DNA of 64,000 bases. Source: Litoribrevibacter euphylliae. GTDB lineage: Bacteria; Pseudomonadota; Gammaproteobacteria; Pseudomonadales; Litoribrevibacteraceae. Positions 8,077 through 16,989 of the stretch are shown piece after piece. A model generated the notes under the pieces. The model ran no database searches, had not been told where the DNA came from, and saw nothing but the letters and a program-made list of their open reading frames with translations. A program made the position numbers and the translations under genes. The stretch is from the NCBI RefSeq assembly GCF_042646085.1, contig NZ_JBHRSZ010000004.1, positions 744,001 to 808,000 of the forward strand, written 5' to 3'. The stretch's first letter is position 1, and every line of letters begins with the position of its first letter.

Positions 8077-9525
8077 ATGAGCAGTAATAGACGCTATCTC
8101 AGCATTGTCGATAACGGATTTCTGATCACGGAAACAGAAGATAGCCCAAAGCATATTGGGAGTTTATTAATTTATAGAAAGCCTGAAGGTGCCGATGACA
8201 ATTTTGTTCATGCACTTTACAAGAAATGGCTTACTGTCAAAGAAGCTTACCCGCCATACAATCTTAAACTCAATATCACCAATCCTTTAACGCCTTTCTA
8301 CACTGAAGACCCCGATTTCGACCCTGTGGATCATGTTGAATATTTGAAAATGCCTGAAGGCTCAAGCCGTGAAAAGCTTTATGCCAAGGTGTCTGAGCTT
8401 CATGAATCTTTAACAGATCGTTCTCTGCCATTATGGCGGTGTTATGTTATTGATGGGTTGAGTGATAATCGCTTTGCTGTCTATTTTAGAGGCCATCATT
8501 GCATGGTAGACGGCATTTCTGCCGGTAAAATTATGATGGAGTTTCATGCAAAGGATGCTGAAACTTTGGATCTACCACCTTTCTGGGCCATGCCGGATAA
8601 TCCATACAACAAGAAATCGTCGCGCAAAAAACCTTCTATGATTGATCGTCTTAAAAATATGGCGACCAGTAATGTTAAAACGGCTGTAGGCATTTCGCGT
8701 ATTTCAACGCAGCTTTGCCTTGAAGCGGCAGGGTTAACCAAGAACGCTATTTCTTTGCCCTTCACCTCATCTAAGTCGGCACTGACGGGTTCCATTACTT
8801 ACAAGCGTTCTTTCTCAACGGCTTCCTTGCCGATGGATCGGGTGAGTAATCTTCAAAAGATTTCCCGTAACACGCTTAATCATGTGGCTTTAACCTGTTT
8901 GGATGGTGCGATTCATCGATATTTGGATCATATCGGCCGCCCATTAGATGAACCTTTGACGATCACTATGCCGGTGTCACTGAGACGTGAAGATGCCAAA
9001 GTGGGTGGCAATCAAATTGGCTTGGTTGCTACTAAGTTGGCAGATCGTACGGATGATCCAGTGATTCGTTTGAGAGAAATCGGTGTTTCTTTGCAGAGTA
9101 TTCGTCATCAGATTGATACCTCTCCGGCAGCAAGTATTCAGGCTTATTCGCTATTAACCAATGGCTTCTCTCAGTTGATGGAGTCTGCCAAAGCGGCACA
9201 GTTCATTCCGGCGTTGTCTCATACCATCGTGTCAAATGTGCCTGGCCCGAAACAAACTTTGTATATGGAAGGTGCTGCGCTTGAAGAGTGGTACCCGGTA
9301 AGTACGCTAGGACCTGGCCACCGTTTGAATGTCACTATGTTCTCTTACGATGGGCAGCTGCATTTCGGTTTAATTGCTTCTAAAGATTATTTGCCGGATT
9401 TAAACGTGTTAGGTGGTTACATCTATGAAGCCTTTGAAGAGCTAGAAGCAGTGCTTCAGTCACCGGATATGGGAACGTCTTTGTTAGAAGCTAAACGTCA
9501 ACACAGACGAGCCGAAACTCAATAA
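8077..9525 (+). CDS. Wax ester synthase / diacylglycerol acyltransferase (WS/DGAT)
   Basis: Bifunctional acyltransferase that joins acyl-CoA to a long-chain alcohol or diacylglycerol, forming storage wax esters or triacylglycerol at the inner face of the membrane. The condensing motif HHxxxDG is present (H140-H-C-M-V-D-G146). Family blocks TIVSNVPGPKQ and LNVTMFSYDGQLHFG occur in the C-terminal half. Its 482 residues are close to the usual 450-490. Such enzymes are typical of marine lipid-storing gammaproteobacteria. It converges on the ABC1-kinase gene. The true substrate preference cannot be read from the sequence. Confidence 0.9.
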   Translation: MSSNRRYLSIVDNGFLITETEDSPKHIGSLLIYRKPEGADDNFVHALYKKWLTVKEAYPPYNLKLNITNPLTPFYTEDPDFDPVDHVEYLKMPEGSSREKLYAKVSELHESLTDRSLPLWRCYVIDGLSDNRFAVYFRGHHCMVDGISAGKIMMEFHAKDAETLDLPPFWAMPDNPYNKKSSRKKPSMIDRLKNMATSNVKTAVGISRISTQLCLEAAGLTKNAISLPFTSSKSALTGSITYKRSFSTASLPMDRVSNLQKISRNTLNHVALTCLDGAIHRYLDHIGRPLDEPLTITMPVSLRREDAKVGGNQIGLVATKLADRTDDPVIRLREIGVSLQSIRHQIDTSPAASIQAYSLLTNGFSQLMESAKAAQFIPALSHTIVSNVPGPKQTLYMEGAALEEWYPVSTLGPGHRLNVTMFSYDGQLHFGLIASKDYLPDLNVLGGYIYEAFEELEAVLQSPDMGTSLLEAKRQHRRAETQ

Positions 9526-9557
9526 TTCAGAGGATCCTTAGCTCTAGTTAATTACTG

Positions 9558-10910
9558 TCAGCAGGCTTCATTTCGATGGAGTTCTGCTTCTATAAATTGG
9601 TCTAATGCTGGCCGAAGCAGGCACTGACAACCCATTTCTACCAGCATCAAGTAGATGCCGCCAATCACGCGATTAATAAAGACCGTATCTGCGGAGGGTT
9701 GGAAGTCATTCCAATAAGGCAGTACGCTTTTCCATTCTTTCAGTACCTTTTTGTGCACGTTTGACTGTGCAAAGTCGAAGGGCTCTTCTTGTTCAAATGG
9801 CGCCATGAAGATATCCGTCCATAACTGATAAAAGTCATCGGGTATACGTTTGTTACTGGCGGCACGAACATTAAGATCCAATAATGCTTTATCTAGAACT
9901 TTGAAGTCTCGATTAATAGCACTGCTGAGGCAGTCCAAAAAGGCTTGTTTGTGCTTGGCTGAAATTGGGCTAACGCTTCCAAAGTCATACACAATCAAAG
10001 TGCCATCAGGTTTAAATGCGAAGTTTCCAGGATGGGGATCGCTGTGGAAACCGTCAAACTCAAACACTTGCCGGCCAATAAAGTGGAAGAGGGTGTGGCC
10101 AATTTTATTAATGATGTCTTGTGGAATCTGTTTAGGTACTTCCTTGATCGTAAGACCCTGTTCGAGGGTTGTGGTCAGTATACATTTTGTCGAATACTGG
10201 TCGATGACCTCAGGAATTATGATGTTTGAATCTGATTGGTGGAAGGTTCTGAAGCGTCTCAGTTGTTCAGCTTCTTCAATATAATCCAGTTCGCGTATTA
10301 GAGTTTCGGAAAGTTCTTCAAAAACCGCTTCCAGTGCGGAAGGATCAACTTTCAGTAAACCACCAAACTTTAATAATCGACGCAAATGTTTGAGATCAGA
10401 TTTACATGCCTTTTCAACACCAGGGTATTGAATTTTCATGACCACTTCTTTGCCGTCATGAGTTAGTGCTTTATGGACTTGGCCAATTGAAGCTGAAGCT
10501 ATCGGCTTTTTGTAAAACTCAGCGAAGAGGTTTTCAGGGTAGTCACCCAGTTCCAAAATGATTTGACGCTCGATGACGGAATAGTCCATTGACGGTGCTT
10601 GGTTTTGCAGCGCGGCTAGCTCTTCTGTGAATTCTTTAGGGAAGAGATGCTGCATTTGGGATAGCATCTGCCCAACTTTCATCGCAGCACCTTTAAGCTC
10701 ACCGAGTGTTGTGACTACCTGTTTACCGATTTCTCTGTAAAGCTCACTCTTTGCGTCATCAGAACGGTGGGATTTTTGAAAACTGGAACGAATACGATTG
10801 CTGGCATATTTACCAACAATTGATGCCGTCATACCAGCAAGACGAGTGGCTCGCTTACGGTGGCTGATCCATTTGCCTTTATGTCGACTGTCTTGATCGT
10901 GTTCGCTCAT
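9558..10910 (-). CDS. ABC1/UbiB-type atypical kinase (AarF domain)
   Basis: Protein-kinase-like ATPase of the ABC1/ADCK/UbiB family. Visible are the KxGQ motif (K78-V-G-Q81) in the helical extension, the Ala-rich replacement of the nucleotide loop (ASASIGQVHKA, 138-148), the lysine strand (VVMKIQYPG), HSDPHPGNF (289-297) and the metal-binding DFG (309-311). It lacks the C-terminal membrane helices of UbiB and has 450 residues, so it is an accessory ABC1 protein rather than UbiB itself. It follows the UPF0149 gene by 20 bp, as the last gene of a minus-strand group. Physiological substrate unknown; a lipid role is plausible. Confidence 0.85.
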   Translation of the reverse strand: MSEHDQDSRHKGKWISHRKRATRLAGMTASIVGKYASNRIRSSFQKSHRSDDAKSELYREIGKQVVTTLGELKGAAMKVGQMLSQMQHLFPKEFTEELAALQNQAPSMDYSVIERQIILELGDYPENLFAEFYKKPIASASIGQVHKALTHDGKEVVMKIQYPGVEKACKSDLKHLRRLLKFGGLLKVDPSALEAVFEELSETLIRELDYIEEAEQLRRFRTFHQSDSNIIIPEVIDQYSTKCILTTTLEQGLTIKEVPKQIPQDIINKIGHTLFHFIGRQVFEFDGFHSDPHPGNFAFKPDGTLIVYDFGSVSPISAKHKQAFLDCLSSAINRDFKVLDKALLDLNVRAASNKRIPDDFYQLWTDIFMAPFEQEEPFDFAQSNVHKKVLKEWKSVLPYWNDFQPSADTVFINRVIGGIYLMLVEMGCQCLLRPALDQFIEAELHRNEAC

Positions 10911-10930
10911 AGTTATCCATACAAAGTAAA

Positions 10931-11596
10931 TTAAACGTCGGCTTGTTCAGGATTCTCAAGTGCCAGGAACAGTTCTTCCAGCTTTCCACCCATTTGAGCC
11001 AGGGCAAAAATAGCTTCAGGCAATTGTTGTGCAAATACGGGAAGGCTGTCTTTAAGTAATTGTGGGTTTTCAGCGCGTTCAATGTTCAGATCTGGCGCTG
11101 CGAGTGTTGAAATCAAACCTAAAATTGAATAGACCTGATCTTCTAGGTTGAGATCACCACGCATACTTACATCTAGATTATTAAACTTTTCAATGGTTTC
11201 TTTCCATAGCCCCTCGATAGAGGTAAATGCAGTAATGAAGCCTTGGCAGAAATGTTCTAATTCCATACGCTCTACTGCGTCTTCTGACCATGAAAGGTTA
11301 ACAATCGGTTTGCAAGTACCAGCCATGATATCATCAAAGGCTTCTTTGTAATGTTGAACCATATTCAGAATGATGGCTTGCATTTCAGTTTGCTTCTCTG
11401 CATTAGCTGACTCGCCGTTAAATACCATTGGTAACCATTGTTCGGTTGAAAGAAATGCAGGTGCTGAAAGTACACCATAGAGAAGACCAATAAACTGTGT
11501 GTAGTTTAATGTACCTTGAGGTCTGTCGCTGTGGTTTAGAAATTCTTTGAGGTTTTGACGATCCGTATCGGTCAGGGAAGGGAGTTGATCAGACAT
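10931..11596 (-). CDS. UPF0149 (YgfB/YecA-like) family protein
   Basis: All-helical 221-residue protein of the UPF0149 group; its biochemical role is unknown. Family features are the N-terminal LNYTQFIGLLYGVLSAP, the central WSEDAVERMELEHFCQGFI and the C-terminal AQQLPEAIFALAQMGGK. The start at 11596 is chosen because AAGG then sits about nine bases upstream, while the ATG at 11605 touches that site. It lies directly upstream of the ABC1-kinase gene, so the two are probably expressed together. Confidence 0.75.
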   Translation of the reverse strand: MSDQLPSLTDTDRQNLKEFLNHSDRPQGTLNYTQFIGLLYGVLSAPAFLSTEQWLPMVFNGESANAEKQTEMQAIILNMVQHYKEAFDDIMAGTCKPIVNLSWSEDAVERMELEHFCQGFITAFTSIEGLWKETIEKFNNLDVSMRGDLNLEDQVYSILGLISTLAAPDLNIERAENPQLLKDSLPVFAQQLPEAIFALAQMGGKLEELFLALENPEQADV

Positions 11597-11749
11597 GATA
11601 AGCATCCTTTATTTTATAACTTTCTCTGACATCCAACGGGCATTCTCCTCTTCATTAAATATCAGAACTCTATTCCCAGAGTAGTGGAAAAGCCGATCCA
11701 TGGCTATGGGTAGTCCTTTAAAATTCCTGTTTCACTTTGTCTGAAGCTT

Positions 11750-12616
11750 CTAATCTGCTTTAAATATGTCCGGGGTTTCAGCTCGATGGAAACCTTCAAA
11801 GGGCTCGCAATTTTCAGCTTTCGGAAGTGGCCACACGCGATTGCCTAAAGATGCGCCACCATCGATTCGAATAGAGGTTCCGTTGATGAAGGCTGCAGCC
11901 GGTGATAGTAGGAAACAGATCATGCCACTGATTTCAGATTCTGTGCCCATTCGCTTCATTGGAACGGCATCTTTCAGCTTAGGAATAATGGCTTTGAACG
12001 CCCCGTCGTAGGTATCCATACCGCTGGAGATAATCCAGCCCGGTGCAATAGCGTTGACTCGAACGCCTTTGTGCCCCCATTCAAAGGCAAGTGTCTTAGT
12101 AATGTTGTCCATTCCGGCACGGGCTGCCCCCGAGTGAATCATGCCTGGCATACCACCCCACATATCCGCGGTGATATTGACGATTGCGCCGCCGGTTTTC
12201 GACATGCTTTGATTGAAGACTTCTCGTGCAAACAGAAAACCACCCATCATGTTAGTCTTAACTACCGCTTCAAAGCCTTTTTGCTTTATCGTCGCCGCTG
12301 GCCCAGGGTATTGACCGCCTGCGTTATTGATGAGTCCATCAATTTTTGAGTGCGCAGCGAGCACATCTTTCACGACTTGAGCCACGGTTTCTTCTTCCCG
12401 AATGTCGCACTGGTAGTAGTCTGCTTTTCCGCCGTCAGCTTCGATCTCTTTTTGAACCCGTCCGAGCTTTTCTGTGTTTCTGCCAATCAAACTGACAGAG
12501 CCGCCTAACGCCGCAATTTCATGGGCCGTGCAACGTCCGATTCCACTGCCACCTCCTGTAACAATGAAATGCTTGTTTTTAAATATGCCTGGCCTTAGAA
12601 CGCTGTCAAAACTCAT
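11750..12616 (-). CDS. Short-chain dehydrogenase, trans-2-enoyl-CoA / dienoyl-CoA reductase type
   Basis: NADP(H)-binding Rossmann enzyme of 288 residues with TGGGSGIG (20-27) and NNAG (97-100). The usual YxxxK active site is missing: the aligned residues read S162-GAA-R166 within HSGAARAG. This is the pattern of peroxisomal trans-2-enoyl-CoA reductase (PECR) and 2,4-dienoyl-CoA reductase, which do not use the classical tyrosine. The C-terminal TSIRIDGGASLG is normal for the family. A role in unsaturated fatty acyl-CoA metabolism is inferred and fits the nearby wax-ester synthase. An 18-bp palindrome lies 69 bp upstream. Confidence 0.8.
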   Translation of the reverse strand: MSFDSVLRPGIFKNKHFIVTGGGSGIGRCTAHEIAALGGSVSLIGRNTEKLGRVQKEIEADGGKADYYQCDIREEETVAQVVKDVLAAHSKIDGLINNAGGQYPGPAATIKQKGFEAVVKTNMMGGFLFAREVFNQSMSKTGGAIVNITADMWGGMPGMIHSGAARAGMDNITKTLAFEWGHKGVRVNAIAPGWIISSGMDTYDGAFKAIIPKLKDAVPMKRMGTESEISGMICFLLSPAAAFINGTSIRIDGGASLGNRVWPLPKAENCEPFEGFHRAETPDIFKAD

Positions 12617-12684
12617 GCTTACATCCTTTAATTGAGATAGGGCGATGTAAATCGGTTATTACATCTTCAGAGTTGAATTATGTT

Positions 12685-12702
12685 ACCAAGCGGTCGCTTG
12701 GT
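12685..12702. promoter_or_regulatory. 18-bp palindromic operator, TetR-family style
   Basis: ACCAAGCG-GT-CGCTTGGT, perfect 8-bp arms. It lies between the divergent SDR gene (start 12616) and pyrC (start 12819). Its size, symmetry and C+G core resemble operators of TetR-family lipid regulators. No regulator gene is adjacent. Confidence 0.6.
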
Positions 12703-12818
12703 TTTGAATGGCCGGTTTGTTCACTTTTACTGAAGAAAATGATCTTAAAAGCAAAGTAGGGCATAATGTTATGTTGTAACGATATTCCTTTTATTAGAAC
12801 GGTTTGATTAGGGCGGTT

Positions 12819-13853
12819 ATGAACGAAATTACTATCCAAACTCCAGACGATTGGCACTTACATTTCCGTGATGGAGACATGTTGAAAGAAACAGTTCCGG
12901 CGACAGCTCGTTGTTTTAAACGCGCCATTGTAATGCCGAATTTGGTTCCACCCGTAACGACCGCCGATATGGCAGACGAGTATCGCCAGCGTATTTTGGA
13001 CGCGCGTCCGGCGGGTAGTGATTTTGAACCCTTGATGACCTTGTACCTTACAAACAGCACCACAGCCGATGACATTCGTGAAGCGAAAAAACGTGGCGTG
13101 ATTGCAGCTAAGTTGTATCCGGCAGGTGCTACAACAAACTCTGATGCAGCAGTGAGTGCGCTAGAAGGTTTGTACCCAATCTTCGAAACCATGGCAGAAG
13201 AAGGCATGTTGCTATTGGTTCATGGGGAAGTAACGGACAATCACATTGATATCTTTGATCGTGAAAAAGAATTCATTGATCGTCACATGGCGCCAATCAC
13301 CAAGCGTTTCCCACAGTTAAAAGTCGTGTTCGAACACATTACGACCAAAGATGCGGCTCAGTTTGTTGAGGCGGCTTCAGATAAAGTAGCTGCGACCATC
13401 ACGCCTCAACATCTTTTGTTAAATCGCAACGATTTGTTGGTGGGGGGCATTCGTCCGCATAACTTCTGTTTACCAGTGTTGAAACGTAACATTCACCAAG
13501 AAGCTTTAAGAGCAGTGGTGGCTAAAGGGTCGAATAAGTTCTTCTTGGGGACTGATTCAGCACCGCATGAGAAACATCGTAAAGAATCTGCATGTGGCTG
13601 TGCTGGTTGTTACAGCGCTTGGTCGGCATTAGAATTGTACGCTCAAGTGTTTGAAGATTTGGGTGTTATTGAGAAGTTAGAAGGCTTTGCAAGCCACTAT
13701 GGTCCGGACTTCTATGGGGTTGTGCGCAATGAAGGCACCGTGACTCTGGTTAAAGAAGAGTGGGTCATTCCGGAAGAAATTACCTTACCTAACGGCAATC
13801 CTATTGTACCGTTCTTCGCGGGGCAGGCCGTGAACTGGAAGGTGAAAGGTTAA
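12819..13853 (+). CDS. pyrC: Dihydroorotase (class II) PyrC
   Basis: Cytoplasmic zinc enzyme that interconverts carbamoyl-aspartate and dihydroorotate, the third step of pyrimidine synthesis. H13 and H15 in DDWHLHFRDG are metal ligands; K98 in AAKLYPAG is the position of the carboxylated bridging lysine; FLGTDSAPH holds the catalytic aspartate. It has 344 residues (E. coli 348). I start at ATG 12819, just after an AGGGCGG stretch; the frame also contains a TTG at 12804. Translation ends before a hairpin shared with the convergent cpxA. Confidence 0.95.
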   Translation: MNEITIQTPDDWHLHFRDGDMLKETVPATARCFKRAIVMPNLVPPVTTADMADEYRQRILDARPAGSDFEPLMTLYLTNSTTADDIREAKKRGVIAAKLYPAGATTNSDAAVSALEGLYPIFETMAEEGMLLLVHGEVTDNHIDIFDREKEFIDRHMAPITKRFPQLKVVFEHITTKDAAQFVEAASDKVAATITPQHLLLNRNDLLVGGIRPHNFCLPVLKRNIHQEALRAVVAKGSNKFFLGTDSAPHEKHRKESACGCAGCYSAWSALELYAQVFEDLGVIEKLEGFASHYGPDFYGVVRNEGTVTLVKEEWVIPEEITLPNGNPIVPFFAGQAVNWKVKG

Positions 13854-13885
13854 TCTCTTAATCTGTTTTTGGATTTAAAATCTCT

Positions 13886-13932
13886 AACCTCATAAGTTGC
13901 GCTTTTTCTAAGTGCGCCTTATGAGGTTTTCT
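13886..13932 (+). terminator. Terminator hairpin after pyrC
   Basis: Eleven-bp inverted repeat AACCTCATAAG (13886-13896) with CTTATGAGGTT (13918-13928), an inner GCGC/GCGC pair, and a T-rich exit on the plus strand. It overlaps the last codons of the convergent cpxA-like gene. Confidence 0.75.
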
Positions 13933-15292
13933 TTGGAAGTTCCAGGCTAATCTTAAAGCCTATCTCATTTTCTCCTAGCGTTTGTTTTTCTACATAGATA
14001 TGCCCGCCTAATCGAGTGACTAAGCCTTTGACTATGGATAACCCAAGCCCAAGGTTGGTACTTCCGGGGGTTCTGGCTTTGTCGGCACGGTAGAATGGCT
14101 CGAAAATATCCTTGATCTGGTCGTCACTCATTTCTTGGCTGTGATTGGTCACAGATAACTTGTGATGTTCCTTGTCCGATATTAGCGTTATTTCAATTTT
14201 GGTGTCTGGCTGACGATATTGAAGCGCATTGGATATCAGGTTTCTTAAGATGGTATTTAACCAGTTGTCTTTGGTATTAATGATGAACTTACCATCTTTA
14301 GGTGTGATGTTAAGTTCGATGCCCAAATCGGTTTGGTTCTCGAATTGAAGATCCTGAATTAAGGCATTCAGTGTCTCAAGCATATCTTCTCGATCTTCAA
14401 GGTTGGATTGCTTCTGTTCAAACAGTGGGAGTGTGAGGGTGTGTTTGATGATCTGTTCGAATTGCGTGATTTCTGTTTGGATTCGTTTGAACATGGCTTG
14501 GCCTTGCTCGCTTTGTAGATCTGTTTCTCCCTCGAGAAGCGCCAATGCCACTTGCATTCGACTGATCGGAGCACGTAATTCATGAGACATGTCTTGAATG
14601 AGTCGGCTTTGATGGTTGTAGGCATGTTTAAGCTGTTGTGTCATGCGGTCGAAGTCGCAAGCAAGTTCCGCAATCTCGTCTTTTCGCTTCTTGAATTGAT
14701 CTGAAATCTGAACGTCTAAATCCCCATCGGCCAAAGCGTTGGTGGCCTTTTGCATGGCTTTTATTGGACGAGAAAAATTACGAGCCAATAAGTAACAGCA
14801 AACTCCGGTGAATAGGGCAATGATTAAGATGACGAGCCAAATGTTGTGTACCATGTGCCGAAACAAGTCACCGGGTCTTGGAGGATGATTAAAGATCAGC
14901 TTATAGCCTGAACCTTGGTAATCGGTAAGGTAGTAGCCAAAGAATACATTTCTCCCTTGGCGCTGTGCTACGGTTTTTTGTTCTTCAGTGATTTGGTCTG
15001 CAACTTCTTGAATATGTAGCGGAATAGGGCGGTTAAGTAGGTCTGAACTCTCTGAAAGCACATAGACTTTATGGGGTTCGATACGCTTATTTATTTTCAT
15101 CGCCCAGGATTTGAGCCCACGTTCTCCGTGCCTTTGATAAGACATTTCTGCTTTGACTACAGCACGTGATAAGGGCGGTGGCAATTCATTAGATTCTGGT
15201 TTCGATAGCCGCAATATAATCACTGTGATCATGATGGTTAGAATCATCATCAGCCAGAAAGAAACGAATATTTTTCCGAATAGGGTGCGCAT
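13919..15292 (-). CDS. cpxA: Envelope-stress sensor histidine kinase, CpxA-like
   Basis: Inner-membrane kinase of 457 residues. It has a first membrane helix (about 8-28), a periplasmic sensor of about 120 residues, a second helix (151-170), a HAMP linker (about 171-223), the phospho-acceptor H237 in DMSHELRAPISR, an N box (NLISNALQYR) and a C-terminal ATP lid (STNLGLGLSI). Downstream of cpxR by 24 bp, and with a CpxP/Spy gene diverging from the pair, it is in the classical Cpx arrangement for sensing misfolded envelope proteins. Confidence 0.85.
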   Translation of the reverse strand: MRTLFGKIFVSFWLMMILTIMITVIILRLSKPESNELPPPLSRAVVKAEMSYQRHGERGLKSWAMKINKRIEPHKVYVLSESSDLLNRPIPLHIQEVADQITEEQKTVAQRQGRNVFFGYYLTDYQGSGYKLIFNHPPRPGDLFRHMVHNIWLVILIIALFTGVCCYLLARNFSRPIKAMQKATNALADGDLDVQISDQFKKRKDEIAELACDFDRMTQQLKHAYNHQSRLIQDMSHELRAPISRMQVALALLEGETDLQSEQGQAMFKRIQTEITQFEQIIKHTLTLPLFEQKQSNLEDREDMLETLNALIQDLQFENQTDLGIELNITPKDGKFIINTKDNWLNTILRNLISNALQYRQPDTKIEITLISDKEHHKLSVTNHSQEMSDDQIKDIFEPFYRADKARTPGSTNLGLGLSIVKGLVTRLGGHIYVEKQTLGENEIGFKISLELPKKTS

Positions 15293-15316
15293 GTTGTTGA
15301 TCTATTAGTTGTTGGT

Positions 15317-16048
15317 CTAATAAGAGTGTGCTGCGTGATCTGAAAGTAATTCTTCTTTGAAAAGATAACCTTGACCTCGGATGTTTGCTATGAGGTCTGG
15401 CGGCAAGCTTTCTCTGGACAGTTTTTTTCTTAGATTGCTGACATGGACGTCAATGGCTCGGTCGTACATCTCCAAAGGACGATTTAATACATCCAGTGTG
15501 AGCTGTTCTTTGCTGAGCACTTCACCTGGGTTCGACATGAATACAAACAAGAGTTTGAACTCTGCGCCAGTTAACTGGATAGGGTTCTCTTTATAGTAGG
15601 CTTCGTATCTTGATGGATTAATGTTCAAGCCTGCCATTTCAATGGAAGTTGGCTTAGTTGCAGTGTCATCAACGTTGTTGGTTGTCGCTTGTGTTCGTCT
15701 CAGGATGGCTTTAATTCGAGCAACCAGCTCTCTTGGATTACAAGGCTTGGCAAGATAGTCATCTGCGCCCATTTCGAGTCCGATGATGCGGTCGATGTCC
15801 TCGGTTTTAGCCGTTAGCATCAGTACCGGAAGCTGCGATTGCTTTCTAACTTCCTTGAGGGTTTCCAGGCCATCAAGCTCCGGCATCATGATATCCAGTA
15901 TCATCAGGTCAGGTGTCTGTTGCTCTAGTCTTGAAAGGGCTTGTCGGCCATCGTAGGCACTTTCTACGTCATAACCTTGGCCAGATAAGTAACTGGATAG
16001 TAGTTCATTCAGTGTGACATCGTCATCGACGAGCAAGATAGTAGTCAT
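15317..16048 (-). CDS. cpxR: OmpR-family response regulator, CpxR-like
   Basis: Transcription factor of 243 residues. The receiver domain carries the acidic pocket D8-D10, phospho-acceptor D52 (ILDIMMPELDG) and the conserved lysine in DYLAKP. A winged-helix DNA-binding domain follows, with DVHVSNLRKKL and RGQGYLF. It is the first gene of the minus-strand cpxR-cpxA pair and diverges from the CpxP-like gene; a GTAAA-type direct repeat in the shared upstream region fits autoregulation. Confidence 0.87.
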   Translation of the reverse strand: MTTILLVDDDVTLNELLSSYLSGQGYDVESAYDGRQALSRLEQQTPDLMILDIMMPELDGLETLKEVRKQSQLPVLMLTAKTEDIDRIIGLEMGADDYLAKPCNPRELVARIKAILRRTQATTNNVDDTATKPTSIEMAGLNINPSRYEAYYKENPIQLTGAEFKLLFVFMSNPGEVLSKEQLTLDVLNRPLEMYDRAIDVHVSNLRKKLSRESLPPDLIANIRGQGYLFKEELLSDHAAHSY

Positions 16049-16354
16049 AAGTTCTTATGTTAATTTCTGAAAAGATCTCGCTAATTTTAGCTTGTAATCT
16101 CTATTGAGGGTTATTTGCTTTACTCAACTTAACTATGGTGTAGGTGTTCAGCTTAGCCCTCATGAAGGGGGCTTTGAATTTCTATCGAAGTGAGGGAGCC
16201 TCTAAAGTCTTATTCTTTGCACATACTTTACATCCTCTTTACCTAGTTATGACCCACATTAACACTTAGGGAAATTAGACTGTGTTCATTGATTGGCCAT
16301 GCACATGAATACAAACATAGCCGATTACAAATGAATTTTTTACCGAGGTGATGT
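16049..16354. promoter_or_regulatory. cpxR-cpxP divergent intergenic region with a CpxR-like box
   Basis: This 306-bp gap has no gene. On the minus strand it contains GTAAA-GAGGAT-GTAAA (plus coordinates 16227-16242), close to the CpxR consensus of two GTAAA repeats; the spacer here is 6 bp where 5 is most usual. A further single TTTAC lies near 16122. The box is about 113 bp before the CpxP start and 180 bp from the CpxR start. I could not assign -35/-10 elements with confidence. Confidence 0.6.
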
Positions 16355-16807
16355 ATGAAAAAAGCAACTAAAGCAATCTTATTAGCGGGTGTTCTTACTT
16401 TGAGTCTTCCTGTATTGGCGTTTAGAGGTGGCATGGGTGATGGTTTTGACGGCAGACATCATGACCCAATGCAGAAGTTTGAGCGTATGAGCTTAATGTT
16501 GGATTTAACAGATGAACAGATTGCTCAAGTTCGTCCAGTCATTGAACAGCAGATGAAGGATAAGGTTGAACGTCACAATAGAAAAGACTCAATGCGAGAC
16601 TTGCGTAAAGCCATTGATAATGGTGCCAGCCAAGCGGAAATTGAAGCCATAGCAGATAAAGCTGCAAGTGCTGTAAAACAGCGCATATTGGATCGCGCGA
16701 AGGTTATGAGCGCAATGAATCAAGTGTTAACGCCAGAGCAAAAAGAGAAACTGGAGAAGCTTAAATCTTTAAGGGAAAACCGCATGTCTCGCCATATGAA
16801 ACACTAA
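16355..16807 (+). CDS. cpxP: CpxP/Spy-family periplasmic stress protein
   Basis: Small periplasmic chaperone or adaptor of 150 residues. A signal peptide spans about 1-22, followed by a Gly/His-rich start. Two LTxxQ-type motifs mark the family: LDLTDEQIAQV and LTPEQKEKL. The rest is strongly helical and highly charged. Divergence from cpxRA and the CpxR-like box point to CpxP, which damps CpxA signalling. Spy is the closest alternative and cannot be excluded by sequence alone. A clear terminator follows. Confidence 0.85.
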   Translation: MKKATKAILLAGVLTLSLPVLAFRGGMGDGFDGRHHDPMQKFERMSLMLDLTDEQIAQVRPVIEQQMKDKVERHNRKDSMRDLRKAIDNGASQAEIEAIADKAASAVKQRILDRAKVMSAMNQVLTPEQKEKLEKLKSLRENRMSRHMKH

Positions 16808-16814
16808 TATTTAC

Positions 16815-16845
16815 TGGCTGTAGGTGGCAGCTCCTACAGCCTTTT
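16815..16845 (+). terminator. Intrinsic terminator after cpxP
   Basis: Nine-bp stem GGCTGTAGG (16815-16823) with CCTACAGCC (16832-16840), then TTTTT. Confidence 0.92.
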
Positions 16846-16989
16846 TCTGGAATGTAACGGTTTGTGTCTTAATGTTGTTTCTTGTCGTGCCTGAAAGGAA
16901 TTGCTGCCAAAAAACTCTATACTTCAGCTTTGGTTGTCATATATAAGTATGTACTAATTAAAATAACAATAAATAAGTACGAATCGTTT

